A stretch of DNA of 30,344 nucleotides from NCBI GenBank assembly GCA_023231075.1, contig JALNWC010000004.1, forward strand, positions 1-30,344, given 5' to 3'. The DNA comes from Rhodoferax sp. (GTDB lineage: Bacteria > Pseudomonadota > Gammaproteobacteria > Burkholderiales > Burkholderiaceae_C). This document shows positions 15,792 through 24,078 of the stretch, piece by piece. Numbering within the stretch: the first letter of the stretch is position 1; the number at the start of each line of letters is the position of its first letter. The translations under genes were made by a program, and so were the position numbers. The notes under the pieces are model-generated. The model worked only from the letters and a program-made list of their open reading frames with translations, was not told where the DNA came from and made no database searches.

Positions 15792-17924
15792 ATGATTGAA
15801 ATTGAACTCGACGGTCAAAAGGTCGGTATTGCCGAAGGCAGCACGGTCATGCATGCGGCCGAGAAAGCGGGTACCTTCATTCCCCATTTCTGCTACCACA
15901 AGAAACTGAGCATTGCCGCCAATTGCCGCATGTGCCTGGTGGACATCGAAAAAATGCCCAAACCCATGCCGGCTTGCGCCACGCCCGTGACGCAAGGCAT
16001 GGTGGTGCACACCAAAACCGACAAGGCCATCAAGGCCCAGCAGTCGGTGATGGAGTTTTTGTTGATCAACCACCCGCTCGATTGCCCCATCTGCGACCAG
16101 GGCGGCGAATGCCAGTTGCAGGATATTGCGGTGGGTTATGGCGCCTCGGCTTCCCGCTATGAGGAAGAAAAACGCGTGGTATCGGTCAAGGACGTCGGCC
16201 CGCTCATCTCCATGCAGGAGATGACGCGTTGCATCCATTGCACCCGTTGCGTGCGCTTTGGCCAGGAAATTGCCGGCGTCATGGAACTCGGCATGTCGCA
16301 GCGCGGTGAGCACTCGCAGATCGAGACCTTCCTGGGTCACACCATCGACTCCGAGTTGTCGGGCAACATGATCGATATCTGCCCGGTCGGCGCCCTGACC
16401 AGCAAGCCTTTCCGTTACAGCGCCCGCACCTGGGAATTGTCGCGTCGCAAGTCGGTCAGCCCGCATGACTCGACCGGTGCCAACCTGATTGTCCAGGTCA
16501 AGAACAACCGCGTCATGCGCGTCGTTCCTTTTGAGAACGAAGCCGTCAATGAATGCTGGATCGCCGACCGGGACCGTTTCTCCTACGAAGCCCTGAATGG
16601 CGAGGAGCGCCTGACCACGCCCATGATCAAACAAGGGGGTCAATGGAAGTCGGTCGACTGGCAAACCGCCCTGGAATACGTGGCCAATGGCCTGAAACAG
16701 ATCAGCGCCGAATACGGTGCTTCCAGCCTTGGTGCGCTGGTCAGTCCCCATGCCACGCTCGAAGAATTGCACCTGGCGGTGAAGCTCATGCACGGGCTGG
16801 GCAGCGACAACATCGACCACCGCATGCGTCAGGCCGAGTTCCCTGCACCAGAAGGTGTACGTTATCTCGGTACGTCGATTGCCGCCTTGTCAGAGTTGCA
16901 AAGCGTGCTGGTGGTGGGTTCCAATCTGCGCAAGGAGCATCCGCTGTTTGCGCAGCGCATCCGGCAGTCGGCACGCAAGGGCTGTGTGGTCAGTGTCATC
17001 GCCTCGGCGCATGATGACTGGGCCATGCCTGTGACCAACCAGGTTAAAACACCCGCTGACCAATGGGCGCAAGCCCTGGCCAGGGTCGCCGCTGCGGTGG
17101 CCGCCGAAAAGGGCGTGCCAGCCCCGGTCGCGGCGGCCACGGATGACGCCTCTGTGGCCATCGCACAGGCCCTGCTGGCCGGCGAGCGCAAGGCGATTTT
17201 GCTGGGCAACGGTGCGGCGCATCACGCCCAGGCATCCAGCTTGCTGGCGCTGGCGCAGTGGCTGGCCGACCAGACCGGTGCCAGCTTTGGTTACCTGACT
17301 GAAGCCGCCAACACCGTCGGTGCCCAGTTGGTGGGTGCAGCGCCTGCAACGGGTGGTTTGCATGCGGGCCAAATGCTCGGCGGTGCGCTCAAGGCGGTGC
17401 TGCTGCTCAATACCGAGCCCGAGTTTGATTCGGCTGCCGGGGCGCAGGCGGCCGAGACGCTGGGCAAGGCGCAAATGGTGGTCTCCCTGAATCCGTTCAA
17501 GGCCAACATGGCGTTTTGCGATGTGATGTTGCCTGTTTCGCCGTTCACCGAAACCTCTGGCACTTTCGTCAACGCCGAAGGTCGCGCCCAAAGCTTCCAT
17601 GCCGTGGTGCAGCCCCTGGGTGAAACCCGTCCAGCCTGGAAAGTGTTGCGGGTGTTGGCCAATATGCTCGAGGTGCCAGGCTTTGACTTCAACTCGTCAG
17701 ACGACATCCTGCAAAGTATTCCCGGCCTGAGCTCCGGTGAAGGCGTGCAGGTGTCGCCCGATCGACTCAACAACCGCACCGCAGCGTCCATCAAGCTGGG
17801 TGCGCCCGCAAAAGCGCCGGTGCTTGCTTCTATTTATCAACTGGATGGCATTGTGCGCCGCGCTCCTGCGCTGCAGCAAACAGCGGATGCCCGGGCCGCT
17901 GAAACCCAGGAGGTGGCAGCATGA
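15792..17924 (+). CDS. nuoG: NADH-quinone oxidoreductase subunit G (75 kDa)
   Basis: The 710-residue subunit carries the iron-sulfur chain between NuoF and NuoI. N1b is held by Cys34, Cys45, Cys48 and Cys62. The His-ligated N5 uses His94, Cys98, Cys101 and Cys107 (HPLDCPICDQGGEC). N4 uses Cys147, Cys150 and Cys153 (CIHCTRC) and Cys197 (DICPVGAL). From about 215 on it is a molybdopterin-oxidoreductase-like fold without the cofactor. The site of the extra N7 cluster of E. coli NuoG reads RRKSVSPHDSTGAN with no cysteines, so N7 is absent. Its stop overlaps nuoH by four bases. Confidence 0.98.
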   Translation: MIEIELDGQKVGIAEGSTVMHAAEKAGTFIPHFCYHKKLSIAANCRMCLVDIEKMPKPMPACATPVTQGMVVHTKTDKAIKAQQSVMEFLLINHPLDCPICDQGGECQLQDIAVGYGASASRYEEEKRVVSVKDVGPLISMQEMTRCIHCTRCVRFGQEIAGVMELGMSQRGEHSQIETFLGHTIDSELSGNMIDICPVGALTSKPFRYSARTWELSRRKSVSPHDSTGANLIVQVKNNRVMRVVPFENEAVNECWIADRDRFSYEALNGEERLTTPMIKQGGQWKSVDWQTALEYVANGLKQISAEYGASSLGALVSPHATLEELHLAVKLMHGLGSDNIDHRMRQAEFPAPEGVRYLGTSIAALSELQSVLVVGSNLRKEHPLFAQRIRQSARKGCVVSVIASAHDDWAMPVTNQVKTPADQWAQALARVAAAVAAEKGVPAPVAAATDDASVAIAQALLAGERKAILLGNGAAHHAQASSLLALAQWLADQTGASFGYLTEAANTVGAQLVGAAPATGGLHAGQMLGGALKAVLLLNTEPEFDSAAGAQAAETLGKAQMVVSLNPFKANMAFCDVMLPVSPFTETSGTFVNAEGRAQSFHAVVQPLGETRPAWKVLRVLANMLEVPGFDFNSSDDILQSIPGLSSGEGVQVSPDRLNNRTAASIKLGAPAKAPVLASIYQLDGIVRRAPALQQTADARAAETQEVAA

Positions 17925-19003
17925 GCGACTTCATTTTCAATTTTGGTCAGGGCTTGCTGGATGCACACTGGTGGGTCGCCATCGCCTGGCCCATCATCTG
18001 GGCGCTGATCAAGGTCACCGTGGTCTTGATGATCGTGTTGGGGGCTGTGACCTATGCCACGCTGTGGGAGCGCAAGTTGCTGGGTTGGGTGCAGATTCGG
18101 ATCGGCCCGAATCGCGTGGGCCCCTGGGGTTTGTTGCAGCCCATCGCCGATGCCTTGAAGCTGATGACCAAGGAGATCGTGCGACCAGGCAAATCGGACA
18201 AGTTTTTGTTTTACCTTGGACCGGTCATGACGGTGGCGCCAGCGTTGACAGCCTGGGCCGTCATTCCGTTCGGCCCGGAGATCGCGGTCGCTAACCTGAA
18301 CGCGGGCTTGCTGTTTTTCATGGCCATCGCGTCCATGGAAGTTTATGGCGTGATCATTTCGGGTTGGGCGTCCAATTCCAAGTACGCGTTTCTTGGTGCC
18401 TTGCGTGCTTCTGCCCAAATGGTCAGTTACGAAATTGCCATGGGTTTTTGCTTCCTGATTGTCTTGATGGTGTCCGCCAGCCTGAACATGTCGGACATCG
18501 TGGCAGGGCAGGGCAAGGGTTACTTTGCTGACATGGGTCTGAACTTTTTGTCCTGGAACTGGTTGCCGCTGTTGCCGATTCTGGTGATATTCTTTATTTC
18601 TGGTCTGGCTGAAACCAATCGCACGCCATTCGACGTGATTGAAGGTGAGTCCGAGATCGTGGCGGGCCACATGGTCGAATACTCCGGCATGTCCTGGGCC
18701 ATGTTCCAGATGGCTGAATATTCCAGCATCTGGATACTCTCGATCATGTCCGTCACCTTGTTTTTTGGTGGCTGGATGTCGCCCATCGACAGCGCCCTGT
18801 TCAACTGGATTCCCGGTTGGATCTGGCTTGGCATCAAAACCTTTTGCATGATGACCCTGTTCATCTGGGTGCGCGTCACCTTTCCCCGTTTCCGCTATGA
18901 CCAGATCATGCGTTTGGGCTGGAAAGTCTTTATCCCAGTGACCTTGGTGTGGCTGGTGGTGGTTGGGGTGTGGATGCAGACCCCATGGAACATTTGGAAG
19001 TAA
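17921..19003 (+). CDS. nuoH: NADH-quinone oxidoreductase subunit H
   Basis: The 360-residue multi-helix (about eight) membrane subunit docks the peripheral arm and forms the entrance of the quinone channel. Family blocks include ERKLLGWVQIRIGPNRVGPW, LQPIADALKLMTKE and the acidic loop EGESEIVAGHMVEYSGM from residue 241. A very strong ribosome binding site, AGGAGGTG, sits inside the end of nuoG ahead of ATG 17921, and the genes overlap by ATGA. Confidence 0.99.
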   Translation: MSDFIFNFGQGLLDAHWWVAIAWPIIWALIKVTVVLMIVLGAVTYATLWERKLLGWVQIRIGPNRVGPWGLLQPIADALKLMTKEIVRPGKSDKFLFYLGPVMTVAPALTAWAVIPFGPEIAVANLNAGLLFFMAIASMEVYGVIISGWASNSKYAFLGALRASAQMVSYEIAMGFCFLIVLMVSASLNMSDIVAGQGKGYFADMGLNFLSWNWLPLLPILVIFFISGLAETNRTPFDVIEGESEIVAGHMVEYSGMSWAMFQMAEYSSIWILSIMSVTLFFGGWMSPIDSALFNWIPGWIWLGIKTFCMMTLFIWVRVTFPRFRYDQIMRLGWKVFIPVTLVWLVVVGVWMQTPWNIWK

Positions 19004-19015
19004 TTCGAGCTGTTT

Positions 19016-19549
19016 ATGACTACCCCAACTTTAAATACTGTGGCAAAGCCTGCGGCAAGCGCCTTCTCTCTGAAGGATTTCCTGTCCAGCTTCATGCTGG
19101 TCGAGTTGCTCAAGGGCATGCGGCTTACGGGCAAGTATGCGTTTCGCAGCAAGATCACACTCGAATACCCCGAAGAAAAAACACCTCTGTCGCCGCGTTT
19201 TCGCGGGCTGCACGCGTTGCGTCGCTACGAGAACGGCGAAGAGCGCTGCATTGCCTGCAAACTGTGCGAAGCGGTTTGCCCGGCCATGGCGATCACCATC
19301 GAGTCCGAGGTTCGCGATGACGGCTCGCGCCGCACCAGTCGCTACGACATCGACTTGACCAAGTGTATTTTTTGCGGTTTTTGTGAGGAAAGCTGTCCGG
19401 TTGACTCCATTGTGGAAACACACATCCTCGAATACCACGGTGAAAAACGGGGCGACCTGTACTTCACCAAGGAAATGCTGCTGGCCGTGGGCGATCGCTA
19501 TGAGCGTGAAATCGCTGCCAACAAGGCGGCAGACGCCAAGTACCGCTGA
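19016..19549 (+). CDS. nuoI: NADH-quinone oxidoreductase subunit I (23 kDa, two [4Fe-4S])
   Basis: The 177-residue ferredoxin-like subunit holds N6a and N6b. Two CxxCxxCxxxCP motifs are intact: Cys78, 81, 84, 88 (CIACKLCEAVCP) and Cys117, 120, 123, 127 (CIFCGFCEESCP). An N-terminal amphipathic region (SLKDFLSSFMLVELLKGMRLT) anchors it to the membrane arm. The first 17 or so residues (MTTPTLNTVAKPAASAF) are an unconserved-looking Thr/Ala extension. The ribosome binding site ahead of ATG 19016 is weak. Confidence 0.98.
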   Translation: MTTPTLNTVAKPAASAFSLKDFLSSFMLVELLKGMRLTGKYAFRSKITLEYPEEKTPLSPRFRGLHALRRYENGEERCIACKLCEAVCPAMAITIESEVRDDGSRRTSRYDIDLTKCIFCGFCEESCPVDSIVETHILEYHGEKRGDLYFTKEMLLAVGDRYEREIAANKAADAKYR

Positions 19550-19572
19550 CCACTTAGAAAGATAAATGAGCT

Positions 19573-20232
19573 ATGGATGTCAAGACGGGTCTGTTTTATG
19601 TTTTTGCGACCGTGCTGTTGCTGGCAGCGTTTCGTGTGATCACGACGCGCAACCCGGTGCACGCGGTGTTGTTCCTGGTGCTGGCCTTTTTTCAGGCATC
19701 CATGATCTGGATGTTGCTGGAGGCCGAATTCCTCGCGATCACGCTGGTGCTGGTGTATGTGGGTGCCGTGATGGTGCTGTTCCTGTTCGTGGTGATGATG
19801 CTTGACATCAACATGGATGGCGTTCGCCAGGGTTTCTGGAAGCATTTGCCGCTGGCAGCCGTCATCGGCGCGGTCATCATTGGCGAAATGTCGGCCGTTT
19901 TGTTGGCAGGCTTCCCGATCAGCGAGGCACCTGCGGCGATGACCGGCCTTGGTCAGACACCGGTGGCTGTCTCCAACACCAAGGCGCTGGGTCTGTTGAT
20001 GTATACCCATTACCTTTACCCGCTCGAAGTGGCTGCCGCCATTTTGCTGGTGGGCATGATTGCCGCGATTGCCCTGACCTTGCGCCATCGCAAGGACGTC
20101 AAGGCCATTGATCCTGCCGATCAGGTCCGTGTGAAATGGGCCGATCGTCTGGTGGTCGTCAAGCAGGATGCCACGAAAGCTGCGCCCTCCGCGCCTGCCG
20201 CAGAGACCCCGATCGAGGAGAAAAAAGCATGA
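19573..20232 (+). CDS. nuoJ: NADH-quinone oxidoreductase subunit J
   Basis: The 219-residue membrane subunit has about five helices and the ND6 signature NPVHAVLFLVLAFFQAS followed by EAEFLAITLVLVYVGAVMVLFLFVVMML, which contains the helix with a bulge used in proton coupling. The last 25 or so residues (from VVVKQDATKAAPSAP) form a hydrophilic Ala/Pro/Glu/Lys tail likely exposed to the cytoplasm. ATG 19573 gives MDVKTGLFYVFAT. Its stop overlaps nuoK by four bases. Confidence 0.97.
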   Translation: MDVKTGLFYVFATVLLLAAFRVITTRNPVHAVLFLVLAFFQASMIWMLLEAEFLAITLVLVYVGAVMVLFLFVVMMLDINMDGVRQGFWKHLPLAAVIGAVIIGEMSAVLLAGFPISEAPAAMTGLGQTPVAVSNTKALGLLMYTHYLYPLEVAAAILLVGMIAAIALTLRHRKDVKAIDPADQVRVKWADRLVVVKQDATKAAPSAPAAETPIEEKKA

Positions 20233-20537
20233 CGCTCACGCTGGGCCACTATTTGACTTTGGGGGCGATCCTGTTTGCGCTCTCTGTGATTGGTATTTTT
20301 CTCAATCGGAAAAACCTGATTGTTCTGCTGATGGCGATTGAACTCATGCTGTTGGCGGTCAACACCAACTTTGTCGCCTTCTCACATTATTTGGGCGACC
20401 TGAACGGCCAAATCTTCGTTTTCTTTATTCTGACGGTGGCCGCGGCCGAGACTGCCATTGGTCTGGCCATTCTGGTGCTGTTGTTCCGTCTTAAATCCAA
20501 TATCAATGTGGACGAACTTGATTCGCTGAAGGGTTAA
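20229..20537 (+). CDS. nuoK: NADH-quinone oxidoreductase subunit K
   Basis: The 102-residue three-helix subunit (ND4L family) is of normal length. Glu38 (MAIELMLLAVNTNF) and Glu74 (VAAAETAIGLAI) correspond to the proton-path Glu36 and Glu72 of E. coli. GAGGAG in the end of nuoJ precedes ATG 20229, which overlaps the nuoJ stop. The frame is open upstream, but only as a reading of nuoJ. Confidence 0.98.
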   Translation: MTLTLGHYLTLGAILFALSVIGIFLNRKNLIVLLMAIELMLLAVNTNFVAFSHYLGDLNGQIFVFFILTVAAAETAIGLAILVLLFRLKSNINVDELDSLKG

Positions 20538-20542
20538 CAAAA

Positions 20543-22552
20543 ATGAGTCAAACCCTCTCTTCTTCGACGCTGCTGGTGGTTGCCCTGGCCCCGCTGGTGG
20601 GCGCTCTGGCGGCCGGTGTTCTGGGCACCAAATTTGGCGGCAACGTGATCGGGCGTCGTCTGTCGCACTCTGTCACCATTCTGGGTGTGTTGCTGTCTTT
20701 CGTGTTGTCGGCCATGACACTGCAGAGTGTGGTGGTCGATGGCGCCCGCTTCAATGAAACCATTTACACCTGGATGGTGGTGGGTGGTCTCAGGATGGAA
20801 ATTGGTTTCCTGGTGGACGGCCTGACCGCCATGATGATGTGCGTGGTGACCTTTGTGTCCTTGATGGTGCACATCTACACCGTGGGTTACATGGAAGAAG
20901 ACGAAGGCTACGACCGCTTTTTTGCCTACATTTCCCTGTTCACCTTCTCGATGCTGATGCTGGTCATGAGCAACAACATGTTGCAGTTGTTCTTTGGCTG
21001 GGAAGCGGTGGGCCTGGTGTCTTATTTGCTGATCGGTTTCTGGTTCAACAAACCCAGCGCCATTTTTGCCAACATGAAGGCCTTTTTGGTGAACCGGGTT
21101 GGTGACTTCGGTTTTATCCTGGGCATCGGTTTGCTGGTGGCCTACACGGGTTCGCTCAATTACAGCGAAGTATTTGCACAGTCGGGCGAGTTGGCCAAGA
21201 TGACGTTGCCCGGCACCGACTGGATGCTGATCACGGTGGCCTGCATCTGTTTGTTCATCGGTGCCATGGGCAAGTCGGCCCAGTTCCCGCTGCATGTCTG
21301 GTTGCCTGACTCCATGGAAGGCCCCACCCCGATTTCTGCCCTGATCCACGCTGCCACCATGGTGACAGCAGGTATTTTCATGGTGGCCCGCATGTCGCCG
21401 CTGTTTGAGCTCAGCGACACTGCGCTCAACTTTATCCTGATCATCGGCGGTATCACGGCGCTGTTCATGGGTTTCCTCGGCATCATCCAGAACGACATCA
21501 AGCGCATCGTGGCGTACTCCACGCTGTCGCAGCTGGGTTACATGACGGTCGCGCTGGGGGCCTCGGCCTATTCGGTGGCCGTGTTCCACCTGATGACCCA
21601 TGCGTTCTTCAAAGCCTTGCTGTTCCTGGCGGCCGGCTCGGTCATCATGGGTGTGCATCACAACCAGGACATCCGCTGGATGGGTGGCTTGCGCAAGTAC
21701 ATGCCCATCACCTGGTTGACTTGCCTGCTGGCTTCGCTGTCATTGATTGGCACACCCTTCTTCTCGGGCTTTTATTCCAAAGACGAGATCATCATGGCGG
21801 TGCATGCCAGCCAGTTACCCGCGGCCGGTTTTGCCTATTTCGCGGTGCTGGCGGGTGTCTTCATCACCGCCTTCTATTCTTTCCGCCTCTATTTCCTGGT
21901 GTTTCACGGCAAGGAGCGTTTCGACCAGAATCCGGAGGCCCACCACGCTCATGGTCATCACGGCCACGACGACAAGCCGCATGAATCGCCTTGGGTGGTG
22001 ACCGTGCCTTTGATCCTGTTGGCCATTCCCTCGGTACTGATTGGTTTCATCACCATCGGCCCGATGCTGTTTGGCGACTTCTTCAAGGATGCCATTTTTG
22101 TGAATGCGGAAATTCACCAGGCGATGGAATTGCTCCGCGAAGAATTTCACGGTCCGGTTCAGCTGGCGCTCCACGGCCTGAGTGCAGCGCCTTTCTGGCT
22201 GGCTTTGGCCGGCGTGGTGAGTTCCTACTACATGTACATGGTGAACCCGGCCCTGCCTGCAGCCATCAAGCGCAGCTTCATGCCGATCTACACCTTGCTT
22301 GAAAACAAGTACTACATGGACTGGTTCAATGAAAACGTGTTGGCCCCGGCGGCTCGCGGTCTGGGTGTGGCGCTTTGGAAAGTGGGCGACGAGGCCGTGA
22401 TTGACGGTGCGGTCGTGAATGGTTCCTGGCGCATTGTGGGCTGGGTCTCGGGTGTGGTGCGAAAGCTCCAGACCGGTTACCTGTACGACTATGCGCTGAC
22501 CATGGTCCTGGGTATCTTTGTTCTGATGACGTACTTCGTCTGGCTCAAATAG
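20543..22552 (+). CDS. nuoL: NADH-quinone oxidoreductase subunit L (distal antiporter-like)
   Basis: The 669-residue, many-helix antiporter-like subunit lies at the tip of the membrane arm. Conserved residues include Glu154 in FFGWEAVGLVSYLLIGFW, Lys244 in MGKSAQFPLHVWLPDSMEGP, and His269 in ISALIHAATMVTAG. The C-terminal part should hold the long lateral helix running along NuoM and NuoN. A cytoplasmic-side loop at 467-480 is unusually rich in histidine (seven in 14 residues). It begins five bases after nuoK. Confidence 0.98.
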   Translation: MSQTLSSSTLLVVALAPLVGALAAGVLGTKFGGNVIGRRLSHSVTILGVLLSFVLSAMTLQSVVVDGARFNETIYTWMVVGGLRMEIGFLVDGLTAMMMCVVTFVSLMVHIYTVGYMEEDEGYDRFFAYISLFTFSMLMLVMSNNMLQLFFGWEAVGLVSYLLIGFWFNKPSAIFANMKAFLVNRVGDFGFILGIGLLVAYTGSLNYSEVFAQSGELAKMTLPGTDWMLITVACICLFIGAMGKSAQFPLHVWLPDSMEGPTPISALIHAATMVTAGIFMVARMSPLFELSDTALNFILIIGGITALFMGFLGIIQNDIKRIVAYSTLSQLGYMTVALGASAYSVAVFHLMTHAFFKALLFLAAGSVIMGVHHNQDIRWMGGLRKYMPITWLTCLLASLSLIGTPFFSGFYSKDEIIMAVHASQLPAAGFAYFAVLAGVFITAFYSFRLYFLVFHGKERFDQNPEAHHAHGHHGHDDKPHESPWVVTVPLILLAIPSVLIGFITIGPMLFGDFFKDAIFVNAEIHQAMELLREEFHGPVQLALHGLSAAPFWLALAGVVSSYYMYMVNPALPAAIKRSFMPIYTLLENKYYMDWFNENVLAPAARGLGVALWKVGDEAVIDGAVVNGSWRIVGWVSGVVRKLQTGYLYDYALTMVLGIFVLMTYFVWLK

Positions 22553-22565
22553 GAGAAAACTAAAA

Positions 22566-24041
22566 ATGGGTTTGCTGAGCCTGGCTATTTGGACACCGAT
22601 TGCCTTCGGTGTGGTGTTGCTGGCACTGGGTCGTGATGATCAGGTGCGGGCTGTTCGTTGGATCGCACTGCTGGGGGCGGTGCTCAGTCTGTTGGTGACT
22701 TTGCCGCTTTACACACGGTTTGATGTCACAACAGCTGCCATGCAGTTTGTCGAGACTACGCCCTGGATCAATCGTTTCAACATCAACTACCACCTCGGTA
22801 TTGATGGCATTTCGGTGTGGTTTATTCTGCTCACTGCCTTCATCAACGTGATTGTGGTGATTGCCGGTTGGGAAGTCATTACCAAACGGGTCAACCAGTA
22901 CATGGGCGCCTTCCTGATCTTGAGCGGGCTCATGATCGGTGTCTTTTGTGCGCTGGACGGCATGTTGTTCTATGTCTTCTTTGAAGCCACCCTGATCCCG
23001 ATGTACCTGATCATCGGTATCTGGGGCGGACCCAACAAGATCTACGCGGCGTTCAAGTTTTTCCTGTACACCCTGCTCGGCTCGCTGCTGATGCTGATTG
23101 CCCTGATCTACCTGTACAACACCGCCGGTGGCAGCTTTGATTTGCTCGCCTGGCACAAGTTGCCGCTGGGGCAAACGGCGCAGACGCTGCTGTTCTTCGC
23201 CTTCCTCGCTGCCTTTGCGGTCAAAGTGCCGATGTGGCCGGTGCACACCTGGTTGCCTGACGTGCACGTCGAAGCGCCTACCGGTGGTTCGGCGGTCCTT
23301 GCCGCGATCATGCTGAAGCTGGGTGCCTATGGTTTCCTGCGTTTTTCCCTGCCCATTGCCCCCGATGCGGCCCATGAATGGTCGGGCCTGATGATTGGTT
23401 TGTCGCTGGCGGCGGTCATTTATGTCGGCCTGGTGACCATGGTGCAAAAGGACATGAAGAAGCTCGTGGCCTATTCGTCAGTGGCGCACATGGGTTTTGT
23501 CACCCTGGGTTTCTTTATTTTCAATGACCTTGGCATGGCCGGCGGCATTGTGCAAATGATCTCCCACGGCTTTGTCTCGGCGGCCATGTTCCTGGGCATT
23601 GGTGTGCTGTACGACCGGGTGCATTCGCGTGAAATTGCCGCTTACGGCGGTGTCGTGAATACCATGCCCAGATTCACCACCTTTGCCCTGTTGTTCATCA
23701 TGGCCAATTGCGGCCTGCCTGGCACCGCTGGTTTTGTCGGTGAATGGATGGTGATTCTGGCTGCTGTCAAGGTCAACTTCTGGATCGGTATGGCCGCCGC
23801 CAGTGCGCTGATTTTTGGCGCTGCCTATTCGCTGTGGATGTTCAAACGGGTGTACCTGGGGCCGGTGGCCAACGACCATGTCAAGCATCTGAAAGACATC
23901 AATGCGCGTGAGTTCCTGTTTCTGTCATTGCTGGCCATTGCCATCCTTTACATGGGCGTGTATCCCAAGCCGTTTACCGATGTGATGGACGTGTCAGTGG
24001 CCGAGCTGCTGAAACATGTGGCCATGACGAAATTGAACTGA
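22566..24041 (+). CDS. nuoM: NADH-quinone oxidoreductase subunit M (antiporter-like)
   Basis: The 491-residue antiporter-like proton-translocating subunit (ND4 family) has about 14 helices. Glu140 lies in FYVFFEATLIPMYLIIGIWG and Lys220 in AFAVKVPMWPVHTWLPDVHVE, the key proton-channel residues. YSSVAHMGFVTLG and SHGFVSAAMFLGIGVLYDR are family blocks. AGGAG precedes ATG 22566. A 37-base gap with a small inverted repeat (TCAGT/ACTGA) separates it from nuoN. Confidence 0.98.
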   Translation: MGLLSLAIWTPIAFGVVLLALGRDDQVRAVRWIALLGAVLSLLVTLPLYTRFDVTTAAMQFVETTPWINRFNINYHLGIDGISVWFILLTAFINVIVVIAGWEVITKRVNQYMGAFLILSGLMIGVFCALDGMLFYVFFEATLIPMYLIIGIWGGPNKIYAAFKFFLYTLLGSLLMLIALIYLYNTAGGSFDLLAWHKLPLGQTAQTLLFFAFLAAFAVKVPMWPVHTWLPDVHVEAPTGGSAVLAAIMLKLGAYGFLRFSLPIAPDAAHEWSGLMIGLSLAAVIYVGLVTMVQKDMKKLVAYSSVAHMGFVTLGFFIFNDLGMAGGIVQMISHGFVSAAMFLGIGVLYDRVHSREIAAYGGVVNTMPRFTTFALLFIMANCGLPGTAGFVGEWMVILAAVKVNFWIGMAAASALIFGAAYSLWMFKRVYLGPVANDHVKHLKDINAREFLFLSLLAIAILYMGVYPKPFTDVMDVSVAELLKHVAMTKLN

Positions 24042-24078
24042 TCAGTCTGTACTGACAACTTTGAGATAAGAGATACAT

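Noticed and set aside
20534..21661. A 375-codon minus-strand frame opposite nuoL, very rich in His and Gln
   Set aside because: The composition comes from reverse reading of hydrophobic membrane codons; no domain or independent ribosome binding site.
24043..24056. TCAGT-CTGT-ACTGA inverted repeat between nuoM and nuoN
   Set aside because: Only five base pairs and no U-tract; too small to call a terminator or operator.
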